This document shows, one piece after another, positions 1-8,329 of a DNA stretch of 64,000 bases. The stretch's first letter is position 1. Every line of letters starts with the position of its first letter. Source of the DNA: FEN-1219 sp035548835 (GTDB taxonomy: Bacteria > Pseudomonadota > Gammaproteobacteria > Steroidobacterales > Rariloculaceae); the NCBI GenBank assembly GCA_035548835.1, contig DASZSB010000148.1, forward strand, positions 71,040 to 135,039, in the 5' to 3' direction. The translations under genes and the position numbers were made by a program. The notes beneath the pieces were generated by a model. The model did no database searches and was not told the origin of the DNA. It was given only the letters and a program-made list of their open reading frames with translations.

Positions 1-78
1 CAGGTGAAGATGCCGAACCGCGACGGGTTCATCATGGCGTACCCGAAGCGAGCCGATCAGGGCCGTACGCGCCGCTGA
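1..78 (+). CDS. C-terminal tail of an upstream gene (partial)
   Basis: Frame 1 is open from the first base and stops with TGA at 76-78, giving 25 residues that include PNRDGFIMAYPKRAD. The stop lies three bases before the GTG of the HDOD gene, so the two are probably co-transcribed. The fragment is too short for me to name a family. It could also be chance open frame, although the tight junction with a real gene makes a true gene end more likely. Confidence 0.5.
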   Translation, partial: QVKMPNRDGFIMAYPKRADQGRTRR

Positions 79-81
79 CGC

Positions 82-1155
82 GTGGTTCGCGTACTTCTCT
101 TCGTCGTCGTCATCGCGGCGCTCGCGGGCATCGTGCTCTCGCTGCTGCGGCGTACGCCGAAGACTCCCGTGGACCGCTCGGCCGAGGCCACGGGCATTCA
201 GCCAGCGCTGCCGGCCCCGAAGGCCGCGCACGCGCTGGGGCGCGAGGCCGCGCGGCACAAGCTGCACGAGCTCTCGTTCGGCGCCGCGCTCGCGTCGAGC
301 GTGCCGGCGGAGCACGTGAAGGTCGTGAGCGCCGTCGCGGGCGTGCTGCACGCGGCGGCCACGGATCCGAAGTACGCGCCGCGTCGGCCGATGCTGCTGC
401 CGCAGCTGCTGCGTGCCGTGAATGACAGCGACACCACGCGCAAGGAGCTCGCGCTGCTGATCGCGCACGACCCGGCGCTCGTCGGCAGCCTGCTCAAGCT
501 CGCGAACAGCCCGATCTACCGGCGCGGCTCGCAGCCGGTCGAAGGCGTCGAGCGCGCGCTCGCGGTGCTCGGCACTCAGGGCGTGCGCTCGCTCGCGGCC
601 GCGGCGTTGATGCAGCCCGTGTTCCGCGCGGCGGCCGGCGACGCGGAGAAGTTCCCCGAGGTCGTGTGGGAGCACACGTACCGCTCGGCCGCGGCCGCGG
701 AGCTGCACGCAACGAGTGTGGAGAACGCCGACCCTTTCGCCGCGCAGCTGCTGGCCCTCGTGATGGGGCTCGCGACGATCGTCGTGTACCGCGTTGCGCT
801 CGATCAGTACGCCGGGCGGCGGCTCACGCCGGACCCGGCCGCGCTGGCATCGCTGCTCGACGAGCACACGGGCGGCGTGGCGCGGCGTATCGCCGCGAGC
901 TGGGAGCTTTCGGCCTCGATGCTCGAGGCGCTAGACGACCAGCGCCCGGAGAACGTGGCGTGGCCGCAGACGGCGCTCGGCCGTTCGCTGCGCTTCGGGC
1001 TCACGGCCGGCGCGCTCAGCATGCTGCGGACCGCGGAGCTCATCGACGACGACACGGGCCTCGTGTCGCTCGCGGCCGCGGGCGGCGAGGGTCAGCGCTT
1101 CGAACGGCTGTGGGAACGGCTCACCTGGCCGGAGCCGGAGCGCGTCCCAAGCTGA
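82..1155 (+). CDS. HDOD-domain protein with N-terminal membrane anchor
   Basis: 357 residues from a GTG start; no better start lies downstream before the hydrophobic segment. Residues 1-23 are a single membrane helix (LLFVVVIAALAGIVLSLL) followed by arginines, so the rest probably faces the cytoplasm. From about residue 90 to 230 the pattern LLPQLLRAVND, AHDPALVGSLLKLANSPIY and ALAVLGTQGVRSLAA matches the HDOD output domain (an HD-like fold, usually without the metal-binding His-Asp) found in signalling proteins. HDOD proteins take part in cell-cycle, motility and nucleotide signalling, but the partner here is unknown. The 3' end faces the metallohydrolase gene across an inverted-repeat element. 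Confidence 0.8.
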   Translation: MVRVLLFVVVIAALAGIVLSLLRRTPKTPVDRSAEATGIQPALPAPKAAHALGREAARHKLHELSFGAALASSVPAEHVKVVSAVAGVLHAAATDPKYAPRRPMLLPQLLRAVNDSDTTRKELALLIAHDPALVGSLLKLANSPIYRRGSQPVEGVERALAVLGTQGVRSLAAAALMQPVFRAAAGDAEKFPEVVWEHTYRSAAAAELHATSVENADPFAAQLLALVMGLATIVVYRVALDQYAGRRLTPDPAALASLLDEHTGGVARRIAASWELSASMLEALDDQRPENVAWPQTALGRSLRFGLTAGALSMLRTAELIDDDTGLVSLAAAGGEGQRFERLWERLTWPEPERVPS

Positions 1156-1160
1156 AGGCC

Positions 1161-1404
1161 GGTGTCAGGTTTTGCGCAGTTGCGCAGAACCTTGACGGTC
1201 GAGGTTGCCGACCTCGCTCGACGAGTGACGTCGGTGCGAGAGAGGGCTTTCGGCAGCGTCGGCGACAGGACGTCGCCGACGCAGCCTACAGGGACGTATT
1301 CATGGCGGTGCCGAAAGCCCTCTCTCGCATCGGCGTCACGATAACCACCGGCCCAAAACGTGGGCGCACCCATGGTTCTGCGCAACTGCCCAAAACCTGA
1401 CACC
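1161..1404. repeat. 244-bp MITE-like inverted-repeat element
   Basis: The ends at 1161-1191 and 1374-1404 are 31-bp inverted repeats that differ at one base; the left one starts GGTGTCAGGTTTTGCGCAGT. Inside lie a second pair of 31-bp arms (1225-1255 and 1309-1339, two mismatches) and an 11-bp perfect hairpin (1256-1282, arms GCGTCGGCGAC). The whole unit can fold into one long stem. It contains no credible gene. It fills the gap between two convergent genes, so its transcript could also act as a two-way terminator. Its core recurs at 58232-58285. No clear target-site duplication was seen. Confidence 0.85.
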
Positions 1405-1408
1405 GTCT

Positions 1409-2290
1409 TCAGTCGTAGTAGGCGGGCGACTTCTTGAGCTGGCGGTGATGCACGAGGTCGTGCTGGATCCAGAGTTGCGCGTGCGACTGCGTGATGAAGG
1501 CTTCGATGGCCTCGCGCGACTTCGCCGTCTGCTCCTCGCTGACCTCGAACGTCGGCACACGGTGCAGCGTGCGCTCGGCCGGGTAGTGGTACAGATCGCC
1601 CGAGAGCACCACGGGCCCCGTGTTCGCGAGCTTCACGTACAGCACCGCGTGGCCCTCCGTGTGCCCCGGCGCCTGCTTGATGACCACGGACCCGTCGCCG
1701 AACACGTCGTAGTCCGGCGTCGTGATCAGCGTGGTCTTCGCGTTCTTCAGCGCCGAGAACGTCTCGGGCCGCGCCCCTCCCGGCGGATTGGCCGAGAACA
1801 TCGCATCGTGCTCGGTCTTCGAGACGAGCCACTGCGCGCCCGCGAACAGGTTCGCGTCGGCCGTGTGGTCCCAGTGATAGTGCGACAGCGCGAGGTACGT
1901 CACGTCGCTCGGCTTGTAGCCCGCGGCCGCGAGCTGCGACGTCAGCGTCTTGCCTAGCACCACGAACCGCTCGGCACCGTCCTTGCGCACGAGGCGCTGC
2001 CGGTAGCCGACGTCGCCGCCGCGCTCGTGGTCGGCCACGGCGCCGGCATCCCAGAGCAGCACGCCGCGCGGATGCACGATCAGGAACGAGGCGACCGAGA
2101 TCGACACTTCCTGCACGTCGGCATCGGTCAGCCGGTAGCGCGCGGTCTCCGACTCGAGCACGCCGCCGTCGAAGACGTAGATGCGCGGTGATTTGACGGC
2201 GGCGGGGCGCGTGGACTGTGCCGAAACGGAGACGGCCGTGAATAGAGCGAGGACGGTGCCGAGCACGCGCCAGAAGCCGATGCGATGCAT
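1409..2290 (-). CDS. Exported MBL-fold metallohydrolase (lactonase-like)
   Basis: 293 residues from the ATG at 2290, chosen because it begins a clear signal peptide (FWRVLGTVLALFTAVSVSAQ) and has GGGGATC just upstream; longer in-frame starts lack this. The metal site HxHxDH is present as SHYHWDHTAD near residue 125. Further metal ligands of the fold appear in APGHTEGH and LSGDLYHYP. The overall pattern (WDAG, SHYHWDH, GHTEGH) resembles N-acyl-homoserine-lactonase-like members of the metallo-beta-lactamase superfamily. The substrate is not readable from sequence. The signal peptide places it in the periplasm. The stop lies five bases from the inverted-repeat element. Confidence 0.85.
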   Translation of the reverse strand: MHRIGFWRVLGTVLALFTAVSVSAQSTRPAAVKSPRIYVFDGGVLESETARYRLTDADVQEVSISVASFLIVHPRGVLLWDAGAVADHERGGDVGYRQRLVRKDGAERFVVLGKTLTSQLAAAGYKPSDVTYLALSHYHWDHTADANLFAGAQWLVSKTEHDAMFSANPPGGARPETFSALKNAKTTLITTPDYDVFGDGSVVIKQAPGHTEGHAVLYVKLANTGPVVLSGDLYHYPAERTLHRVPTFEVSEEQTAKSREAIEAFITQSHAQLWIQHDLVHHRQLKKSPAYYD

Positions 2291-2384
2291 GTGATCCCCC
2301 GTGGATTGCCGGTGCGCCGTGTCCGCGGCGCCTGCCGCCATGATGCGCCATTTGCCGCGTGCCGTCACGGCGGCGGGGGCGGGC

Positions 2385-3092
2385 TCAAACTTCGGTCGAG
2401 ACGAAGCTGCCGCGAATCTGGCGAAAGCGCAGCGTCAGGAACTCGACGCCCGTGCTCCAGCGATCGACGGCGTCCGGGTCCGGCTCCACATGGGCCACGC
2501 GGCCGAGCGCCCGCAGCTCCGCGCAGGCGATCCTCACGATCTGATTCTGCTGCAGGCGAACGGCGGAGCGAAACTGCATGCCGTTCAGCGAGAGGTCGCG
2601 CATCTCGCCCGTGAAGGGCTGCGGCTGCGGCCACGTGACGCAGATGTCGAGCTGCCGCTGCTTCGGAATCCGGTTCAGCATGCGCTGGCCGGAGTACTCG
2701 AGCCGGTGCCGCTCCGCCGGGCACAGCGGGCTGCCGCAGCGGCCGCAGTCGTCGTCGCGCTCGAGCCTGCGCTGCAGCCCGTGCGCGGCGCCGCAGAACA
2801 GGCAGACGTTGAGTACCAGCGTTTCGGTTTCGTCGTCGGCCGCGCGCGCCTCGGGCGGCGTGGCCGGTTTCGCGGTGTCGGCCGCGCGCCGCTGGGCATC
2901 GTAGGCGGCGCGGCGCTGCGTGTCGCCGAGCACGGCGTAGGCTTCCTCGATCAGGCCGGGATCGGCCTCGCCCGCGAACGTCGCGGACGTCTGCAGCCGC
3001 TGCAGCAGCGTGCGGTAAATCGCGTGGATCACGGCCGACGGCGCGTCCGGCTGGACGTGCAGGATGCGGTAGTAGTCGGGCAGGCCGCTCAT
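2385..3092 (-). CDS. Degenerate J-domain / zinc-ribbon / PilZ fusion protein
   Basis: 235 residues from the ATG at 3092; a GTG two codons earlier is also possible. Residues 1-70 follow the DnaJ pattern (DYYRILHVQPDA, IEEAYAVLGDTQRRAAYD) but the HPD tripeptide that activates Hsp70 is missing. Residues about 95-130 carry two Cys pairs (CLFCG and CGRCGSPLC) typical of a zinc ribbon. The C-terminal 100 residues look like PilZ (RDLSLNGMQF, with a following beta-barrel pattern), a fold that often binds cyclic di-GMP. The N-terminal RxxxR motif of PilZ is not clear. Probably a cytoplasmic signalling or scaffold protein rather than a chaperone partner. Confidence 0.75.
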   Translation of the reverse strand: MSGLPDYYRILHVQPDAPSAVIHAIYRTLLQRLQTSATFAGEADPGLIEEAYAVLGDTQRRAAYDAQRRAADTAKPATPPEARAADDETETLVLNVCLFCGAAHGLQRRLERDDDCGRCGSPLCPAERHRLEYSGQRMLNRIPKQRQLDICVTWPQPQPFTGEMRDLSLNGMQFRSAVRLQQNQIVRIACAELRALGRVAHVEPDPDAVDRWSTGVEFLTLRFRQIRGSFVSTEV

Positions 3093-3180
3093 GAGCACGT
3101 CACGCTAAGCCGGGCGGCCCGCCATGCCAAGTCGACGCGTTCACACTCCGCCGCCCCGCGGCCCGTGGGCCGCGCCGGGC

Positions 3181-3585
3181 TCAGTTCGGCGGCTGTGCGG
3201 CGGGGTTCGACGAGCCCGCGAACAGCTTGCGGCCATCGTGGAACGTGACCGTGCCGACGTTGACCGTGAACGAGCCGTTGCGCGCCTGCCAGCCGTCGAC
3301 CACGAGCACGGTACCGGGCGGCAGGTCCTCCTTGCGCCAGCCGCGGCGGATCAGCCCGTTCGCGCCGTTGGTCTCGCAGGCCCAGTTCTGCACCTTGCCG
3401 TCCGCCCCGGTGACGTCGAGGTAGATCCATGCGTGCGGATTCGACCACTTCATCTCGGTGACCTTGCCGGTCAGCTTCAGCGGCTTGTCCGGATCGAATT
3501 CGGCCGAGAACGAATGATGCGCGGCCGCGGCGCCGGCCGCGAGCAGCGCCAGCGTGGCGATGAGGGCGGACGTCTTCGTGGGCAT
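3181..3585 (-). CDS. Exported DUF6152-like HHSF protein (copy 1)
   Basis: 134 residues from the ATG at 3585, which begins a signal peptide (TSALIATLALLAAGAAAA). Predicted cleavage leaves a mature protein starting HHSFSAEFD. The family pattern continues with LTGKVTEMKWSNPHAWIYLDV and a C-terminal beta-rich part (GTVLVVDGWQARNGSF). The start is four bases after the stop of the upstream gene, so the two form an operon. Two relatives occur at 12936-13370 and 14428-14874. The function of this family is not known to me. The N-terminal His-His after an Ala-X-Ala site suggests metal binding, but that is inference. Confidence 0.8.
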   Translation of the reverse strand: MPTKTSALIATLALLAAGAAAAHHSFSAEFDPDKPLKLTGKVTEMKWSNPHAWIYLDVTGADGKVQNWACETNGANGLIRRGWRKEDLPPGTVLVVDGWQARNGSFTVNVGTVTFHDGRKLFAGSSNPAAQPPN

Positions 3586-3589
3586 CGGC

Positions 3590-5137
3590 CTAGTTCTCCT
3601 TGTGCGTGGCGCGGTATTCGTCACGGATTTCCTTCAGGTGCGAGAGGTCGCCATTGTCCTCGTGGCAGGCAACTTCGAGCAACTCGTCGCGCTTCCTGTG
3701 CAGCGGCACCTCGATCGTCCATGGCCGCGTGAACGCGATCGGGTCGGTGACCGTGGCGCGATAGATCACGCGATCGGGGCCGACGGGCGTGAACGTCTCG
3801 ACGACGGTCGCGGCATGCGAGATCACGTCGCCGACTTCGTTCAGCCACGCCTTGCCGTTGAAGTTGCGGCTCTCGACGACCAGCGTGTCGCCGTCCCAGC
3901 GGCCGTTCGAGTCGCCCTGCCACAGGCGCACGTAGTCGGGCAGCGGCGCGCGCGGCGTCAACGCGATCTGGCGCCACGACATGCGCTCGAACAGCATCAC
4001 CACATAGCCCGGCGGCTGCAGGATCTGCATGGGCGCCGGCACGTACTGCGAGCGCGGCACGCTCGCTACGAAGCAGTGCGCGGTGGGGTCGTCGTAGCCG
4101 CGATGCGGGCGCGCGCGGTCGATGGCTTCCGCGCGGGCCCAGCGTTGGTAGGGCAGCGTGCCGTCCTGCGGATCCACCACGACGCCGCGGCTGGCCGGCG
4201 TCAGGAAGTTCTGCGCGCGCGTCTCGAGCCCGTAGTTCGCGCCGCCGGCGTCGGCCTCGTACCAGCCGGAGATGTCGGGCTTGCCGTCGGCCAGCCGCCG
4301 GATCTCGCCCGTGACCGCGGGCCGCGGCAGCGTCCTGCCGGCCTTCGCGTCGAATGGCGCGTTGTCCGCGGGCGCCGCGGCCGGGTACCACGTGCGGGCG
4401 TCGCGCTCGAACTCGCCGCTCTGCTCCTCTTTCTCCGCCTGGCACTGGTACTCGAGCAGGCGCGTCATGTCGGTCTGCCGATGCAGCGGCATGTGGATCT
4501 TCCACGGCCGCGTGAAGACCTTGGGGTCCTCGATCGTGGCCTCGTAGTCGATCGTGTTCGCATCGCGCAGTTTGAAACGTTCGGTGACCTTCAACGCGTC
4601 GCTGTGGAAGTTGCCGGCCGCGTCGAGCCAGGTGCGATCGTTGTGATCGGTGACGCTGACCACCAGCACGTCGCCTTCCCAGTGCCCGCGCGAGTTGCCC
4701 ATCCACGACTCGATGCCCTCGTGCATCGTGGGCTGGCCGTTCGTGTAGATGAGCCGGTACACCTGCGACCACTCGAACGTGATGGCCACGTGATCGTTCG
4801 TCTGGAAGATCTGGAACGGAAACTCGAGGTACATGATGCGCGGCACGCCGGGCAGGTAGCACGAGCGGAACGGATCGAGTGTGGCGCGGCCCGCGAAGTT
4901 CTTGCGCTGCTGCTCGGCGGCCCAGGGCTGGTACGGAATCTCGCCGCCGTCGATCACGCTCTCGCCCGCGGGCATCTCGAAACGGGCCGCGTGATAGCGC
5001 AGGTCGTAGGCCGCGCGGTTCTGCACGCGCCAGATGCCCTGCAGGTCCGGTTTGCCGCTCGGCGTGCGCGGCAGCGTCTGCGCGCAGACGGCGCTCGCGC
5101 CCAGTGCCAGGACGACGAGCATGACGCGTGCGAGCAT
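3590..5137 (-). CDS. Exported tandem-repeat protein of unknown function
   Basis: 515 residues from the ATG at 5137, which opens a signal peptide (MLARVMLVVLALGASAVCAQ). Two homologous halves are visible. The first begins near GKPDLQGIWRVQNRAAYDL and ends with RPWKIHMPLHRQTD. The second begins DGKPDISGWYEADAGG and ends with RPWTIEVPLHRKRDEL. Each contains a GxWxGDxLVV segment (SRGHWEGDVLVVSV and SNGRWDGDTLVVES). A single-domain paralogue lies at 13426-14229, again next to DUF6152-like genes. The protein is periplasmic or surface bound. No catalytic motif is recognised. It forms an operon with the following HHSF protein. Confidence 0.75.
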   Translation of the reverse strand: MLARVMLVVLALGASAVCAQTLPRTPSGKPDLQGIWRVQNRAAYDLRYHAARFEMPAGESVIDGGEIPYQPWAAEQQRKNFAGRATLDPFRSCYLPGVPRIMYLEFPFQIFQTNDHVAITFEWSQVYRLIYTNGQPTMHEGIESWMGNSRGHWEGDVLVVSVTDHNDRTWLDAAGNFHSDALKVTERFKLRDANTIDYEATIEDPKVFTRPWKIHMPLHRQTDMTRLLEYQCQAEKEEQSGEFERDARTWYPAAAPADNAPFDAKAGRTLPRPAVTGEIRRLADGKPDISGWYEADAGGANYGLETRAQNFLTPASRGVVVDPQDGTLPYQRWARAEAIDRARPHRGYDDPTAHCFVASVPRSQYVPAPMQILQPPGYVVMLFERMSWRQIALTPRAPLPDYVRLWQGDSNGRWDGDTLVVESRNFNGKAWLNEVGDVISHAATVVETFTPVGPDRVIYRATVTDPIAFTRPWTIEVPLHRKRDELLEVACHEDNGDLSHLKEIRDEYRATHKEN

Positions 5138-5284
5138 CGAATCCCCCCGGATGATCCCTTCGGGCTCATATAGCGAATGGGCGCGAGGGAGTAAAGCGCC
5201 GCCGCGCGCGAGGCCGTGAAGTTTTCTCGCGGCCGGCACGCCACGCTAGACTGTGCGCCTCGTCTTTCCGGGGGATCGTCGTCG

Positions 5285-7525
5285 ATGGGGCCGTCGCCCG
5301 CTTTCGGCCGGCGCCGCGCGGGCGCCGCCGGTGTCGTTTGTCTCGCGTTCGCCGGGGGCGGCATGGCGTGCGACGCGTGGGCCCAGGACGACGCCACCGA
5401 GGACAAGAAGGTGCGGATCGTGCGCGCCAGCTTGCCGCCGGTCATCGACGGCAAGGTGGACGATGCAGTGTGGGCGACCGCACCGCTGATCGACGACTTC
5501 CACCAGGTGCGGCCGACGGATGGCGGCGCGCCGTCCGAGCGCACGGAAGTGCGGCTCCTGTACGACGACGACTATCTGTACATCGCCGCGCGTCTCTACG
5601 ACAGCGAGCCCGACAGGATCACGCGCAATGTCATGCGCCACGGCAACGCGCTCGGCCAGGACGATCGGCTCGCGATCGTGATCGACCCGTTCAACACCGG
5701 GCGCAACGGCTACCGGTTCGAGACCAACGCGAACGGCGTGCGGCACGACATGCTCTACAAGAACGTCAGCGAGCTGCAGCGCGACTGGACCGTGATCTGG
5801 GAGACGCAGAGCTCCGTCGACGAGAACGGCTGGGCGTTCGAGATGGCCATCCCGTTCAAGTCGCTGCCGTTCAACCCGAACATCGACACGTGGGGGTTCA
5901 ACTTCGCGCGCGGCATCCGCCGGCGCGGCGAGGAAGTGGTATGGGTGTCGCGCAACCGCACCTACAACCCGAACGTGGTGGGCTACGTATCGGGCTTCGC
6001 CGGCATGGATCAGGGCGTGGGGCTCGACATCGTGCCGTCGCTGTCCGCGCATCGGCGGCGGACGTTCGCGCCCGGCGCCACGGACACGAGCTACGATCCG
6101 TCCGTCGACCTGTACTACCGCATCACGCCGTCCTTGAACGCGTCGTTGACGATCAACACGGACTTCTCGGCCACCGAGATCGACGATCGGCAGGTCAATC
6201 TGACGCGCTTCAGCCTGTTCTTCCCGGAAAAGCGCGATTTCTTCCTGAACGACTCGGATCTCTTCGAGTTCGGCCGCATCGGTCGCGGCAACAACGAGTC
6301 GACGACGCTCGCGGGCTTGCAGAACGGCCGCCCGTTCTTCTCGCGGCGCGTGGGCTTGAGCGCGACCGGCCAGCCGGTGGATCTCGAGTACGGCGGCAAG
6401 CTGAGCGGCCGCGTGGGGCGATTCAGCATCGGCACGTTTGCGCTGCACCAGGGGAGTTTCGGCGGTGTCGAGGACAAGAGCCTCGTGATCGGCCGCGTAT
6501 CCGCCGACGTGCTGGCCGAGTCCTCGGTGGGCATGGTGTTCACGGACGGCGACCCCGCCACGAACGGCGACAACTCGCTCGCGGGCCTGGACTTCCAGTA
6601 CCTGAACACGCGGTTCGCTGGCGGTCGCACGCTCGAGGCCACGGCGTGGTACCAGCGCTCGAGCACGCCGGGCAGACAGGGCGACGACGCGGCCTACGCG
6701 GTCGGGTTCGACGTGCCGAACGCCGAAGGGTGGAAGGGCGGCATGTCGTTCAAGGAGCTCGGCAGCAACTTCAACCCCGCGCTCGGTTTCGTGAACCGCA
6801 CCGGCGTGCGCGATTACCTGGCCCAGACCGGCTATACGCACTTCGTCAAAGGGCGCAAGTTCCTGCAGACCGTGGCCGCCGGCGTCGACGCCGAGCGCGT
6901 GGACGTCCTCGGCGGCGGGCTGCAGACGCAGGTGCTGTTCGCGCGGTTGCTCGATCTCGAGAGCCGCACGCGCGACACCTTCCGCCTCGTGTACCAGACG
7001 AGCGAGGAGATCGTGACTCAGCCGTTCACGCTGTACTCCGACCCGACGCGTCAGGTCGGCGTGGGAGCCGGGCGCTACGCGTTCGATCGCGCCGGCTTCG
7101 ACGTGGGCTCGGGCCCGCAGCGCAAGCTGTCGGCGAGCTTCCACTATCGGGACGGTGACTTCTACGACGGCACCCGCAGGAACGTCAGCGGCGACGTCAC
7201 CTGGAAGCCCTCGCCGCGGTTCAACATGACGTTGCGCTACGACTGGAACGACATCGCGCTGTCGCAGGGCCAGTTCACGAGCCGCCTCGTCGGGGTCGTC
7301 ACGGAGATGGCGATCCGCCTGAACCTCACGTGGATCAACCTGATCCAGTACGACAACACGTCGGAAGTGCTCGGCGTGAACAGCCGGCTGCAATGGATTC
7401 CCAAGGCCGGCCGCCAGGGATTCATCGTGCTGAACCACAACCTGCAGGACATCGACAAGGACGACGTGTTCCACTCGCAGCTGTCGGACCTGAACGTGAA
7501 GTTCGCGTACACGTTCCGGTTCTGA
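5285..7525 (+). CDS. CBM9-like / DUF5916 outer-membrane barrel protein
   Basis: 746 residues from the ATG at 5285, preceded by GGGGGA; an upstream ATG at 5216 would bury the signal-like segment (GVVCLAFAGGGMACDAWAQ). After the leader, residues about 35-200 match a family 9 carbohydrate-binding-like domain (PPVIDGKVDDAVWATA, DDRLAIVIDPFNTGRNGYRF). The remainder contains LYYRITPSLNASLTINTDFS and FFPEKRDFFL, hallmarks of DUF5916, and many alternating beta strands ending in an aromatic residue (YTFRF), as in outer-membrane barrels. The ligand is unknown; family members are often linked to polysaccharide or peptide use. It is divergently placed from the 3590-5137 gene. Confidence 0.85.
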   Translation: MGPSPAFGRRRAGAAGVVCLAFAGGGMACDAWAQDDATEDKKVRIVRASLPPVIDGKVDDAVWATAPLIDDFHQVRPTDGGAPSERTEVRLLYDDDYLYIAARLYDSEPDRITRNVMRHGNALGQDDRLAIVIDPFNTGRNGYRFETNANGVRHDMLYKNVSELQRDWTVIWETQSSVDENGWAFEMAIPFKSLPFNPNIDTWGFNFARGIRRRGEEVVWVSRNRTYNPNVVGYVSGFAGMDQGVGLDIVPSLSAHRRRTFAPGATDTSYDPSVDLYYRITPSLNASLTINTDFSATEIDDRQVNLTRFSLFFPEKRDFFLNDSDLFEFGRIGRGNNESTTLAGLQNGRPFFSRRVGLSATGQPVDLEYGGKLSGRVGRFSIGTFALHQGSFGGVEDKSLVIGRVSADVLAESSVGMVFTDGDPATNGDNSLAGLDFQYLNTRFAGGRTLEATAWYQRSSTPGRQGDDAAYAVGFDVPNAEGWKGGMSFKELGSNFNPALGFVNRTGVRDYLAQTGYTHFVKGRKFLQTVAAGVDAERVDVLGGGLQTQVLFARLLDLESRTRDTFRLVYQTSEEIVTQPFTLYSDPTRQVGVGAGRYAFDRAGFDVGSGPQRKLSASFHYRDGDFYDGTRRNVSGDVTWKPSPRFNMTLRYDWNDIALSQGQFTSRLVGVVTEMAIRLNLTWINLIQYDNTSEVLGVNSRLQWIPKAGRQGFIVLNHNLQDIDKDDVFHSQLSDLNVKFAYTFRF

Positions 7526-7562
7526 CCGGCAGCCTGCCGGGCTTCCGGGGGGCGCGGGACGC

Positions 7563-7670
7563 TCAGGTGCCGCCCGCGCGCAGTTCGAGCCGCAACACGA
7601 CGAACTCCGCCGGCTTCAGCGGCACGAAGCCGACGAGCGGGTTGACCAGGCCGTTCGCGATGTCGGACCG
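7563..7670 (-). pseudogene. Relic of a contractile-tail sheath gene (C-terminus only)
   Basis: Read on the minus strand, the frame ending with TGA at 7563-7565 encodes about 35 residues including DIANGLVNPL and VGFVPLKPAEFVVLRL. The KPAEFVV-type strand is the conserved C-terminal end of phage and contractile-injection-system tail sheath proteins. The similarity fades upstream of about 7670, and no start codon or rest of the gene is present. No baseplate, tube or ATPase genes are nearby. It is therefore best read as the truncated end of a lost locus. A 14-bp perfect palindrome (GCTGACGCGTCAGC, 7686-7699) lies just beyond the apparent break. Confidence 0.55.
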
Positions 7671-7794
7671 TGTCGTCGTCGCCGCGCTGACGCGTCAGCC
7701 GCCGAGGTACTCATCCGTAATTGCCGAGATGGCGCCGCGGCGGGTATCCGCCGAGGATGGCTCGTCACCAGCCAGCTTCCCGGTGGAGCCAAAC

Positions 7795-8301
7795 ATGAGG
7801 CGACTCTGCTTTCTGGTTCCGAACGTGGAGAGCGCGCACGGCGTCGTCGACGATCTGCGCGGCGCGGGAATTTCGGATACCAATCTCTACGTGATCGCAC
7901 GTGAGGGCACCCCGCTCGGCGATCTGCCGGACGCGGGAGCGATCGAGGCTTCCGATTTCTATCCGCAGCTCAGGCGCGGACTCGCCATGGGCGGCGCGAT
8001 CGGTGTGATCGGCGGCCTGATTGCGATGCGCGTCGCCGGTGCGATCCTCGGCGGAGGCGCCGTGCTGCTGTTCGGGTTGATCGGGGCCGGCGTCAACGGC
8101 GTGCTGTCGGCCATCGCCGGCGCGGCGTTTCCGAACACGCGCTTCACGAAGTTCGAGGCCGCGATCGAGGCGGGACATGTTCTGATCGCGGTCGACGCCG
8201 CTCCGGACCGGATCGCCGACGTGGAGCGAATCGTGCGAGCGCGGCACCCCGAAGTGGAAATCGAGTTCCTGGAACCGCGTACCCCAACATTGCCGGGGTG
8301 A
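7795..8301 (+). CDS. DUF1269-like membrane protein with glycine-rich helices
   Basis: 168 residues from the ATG at 7795, preceded by GGAG eleven bases upstream. The N-terminal part (RRLCFLVPNVESAHGVVDDL) and C-terminal part (HVLIAVDAAPDRIADVERIV) form a ferredoxin-like pair of halves seen in heat-induced YflT and DUF1269-type proteins. The middle holds two glycine-rich membrane helices (about residues 63-110, GGAIGVIGGLIAMRVAGAIL). It probably sits in the inner membrane with soluble ends in the cytoplasm. Its role is unknown; relatives are often stress-linked. It may head a run of genes ending at 10738. Confidence 0.7.
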   Translation: MRRLCFLVPNVESAHGVVDDLRGAGISDTNLYVIAREGTPLGDLPDAGAIEASDFYPQLRRGLAMGGAIGVIGGLIAMRVAGAILGGGAVLLFGLIGAGVNGVLSAIAGAAFPNTRFTKFEAAIEAGHVLIAVDAAPDRIADVERIVRARHPEVEIEFLEPRTPTLPG

Positions 8302-8329
8302 CGTTCATCATGAGCCGGAGGACACCGAG

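Noticed and set aside
1162..1344. Small gene inside the inverted-repeat element
   Set aside because: The frame simply reads through the repeat arms; the same arms read in other frames and recur in a second non-coding place.
7526..7794. A full phage or injection-system locus
   Set aside because: Only the C-terminal scrap of a sheath-like gene is present; no tube, baseplate, spike or ATPase genes lie within the window.
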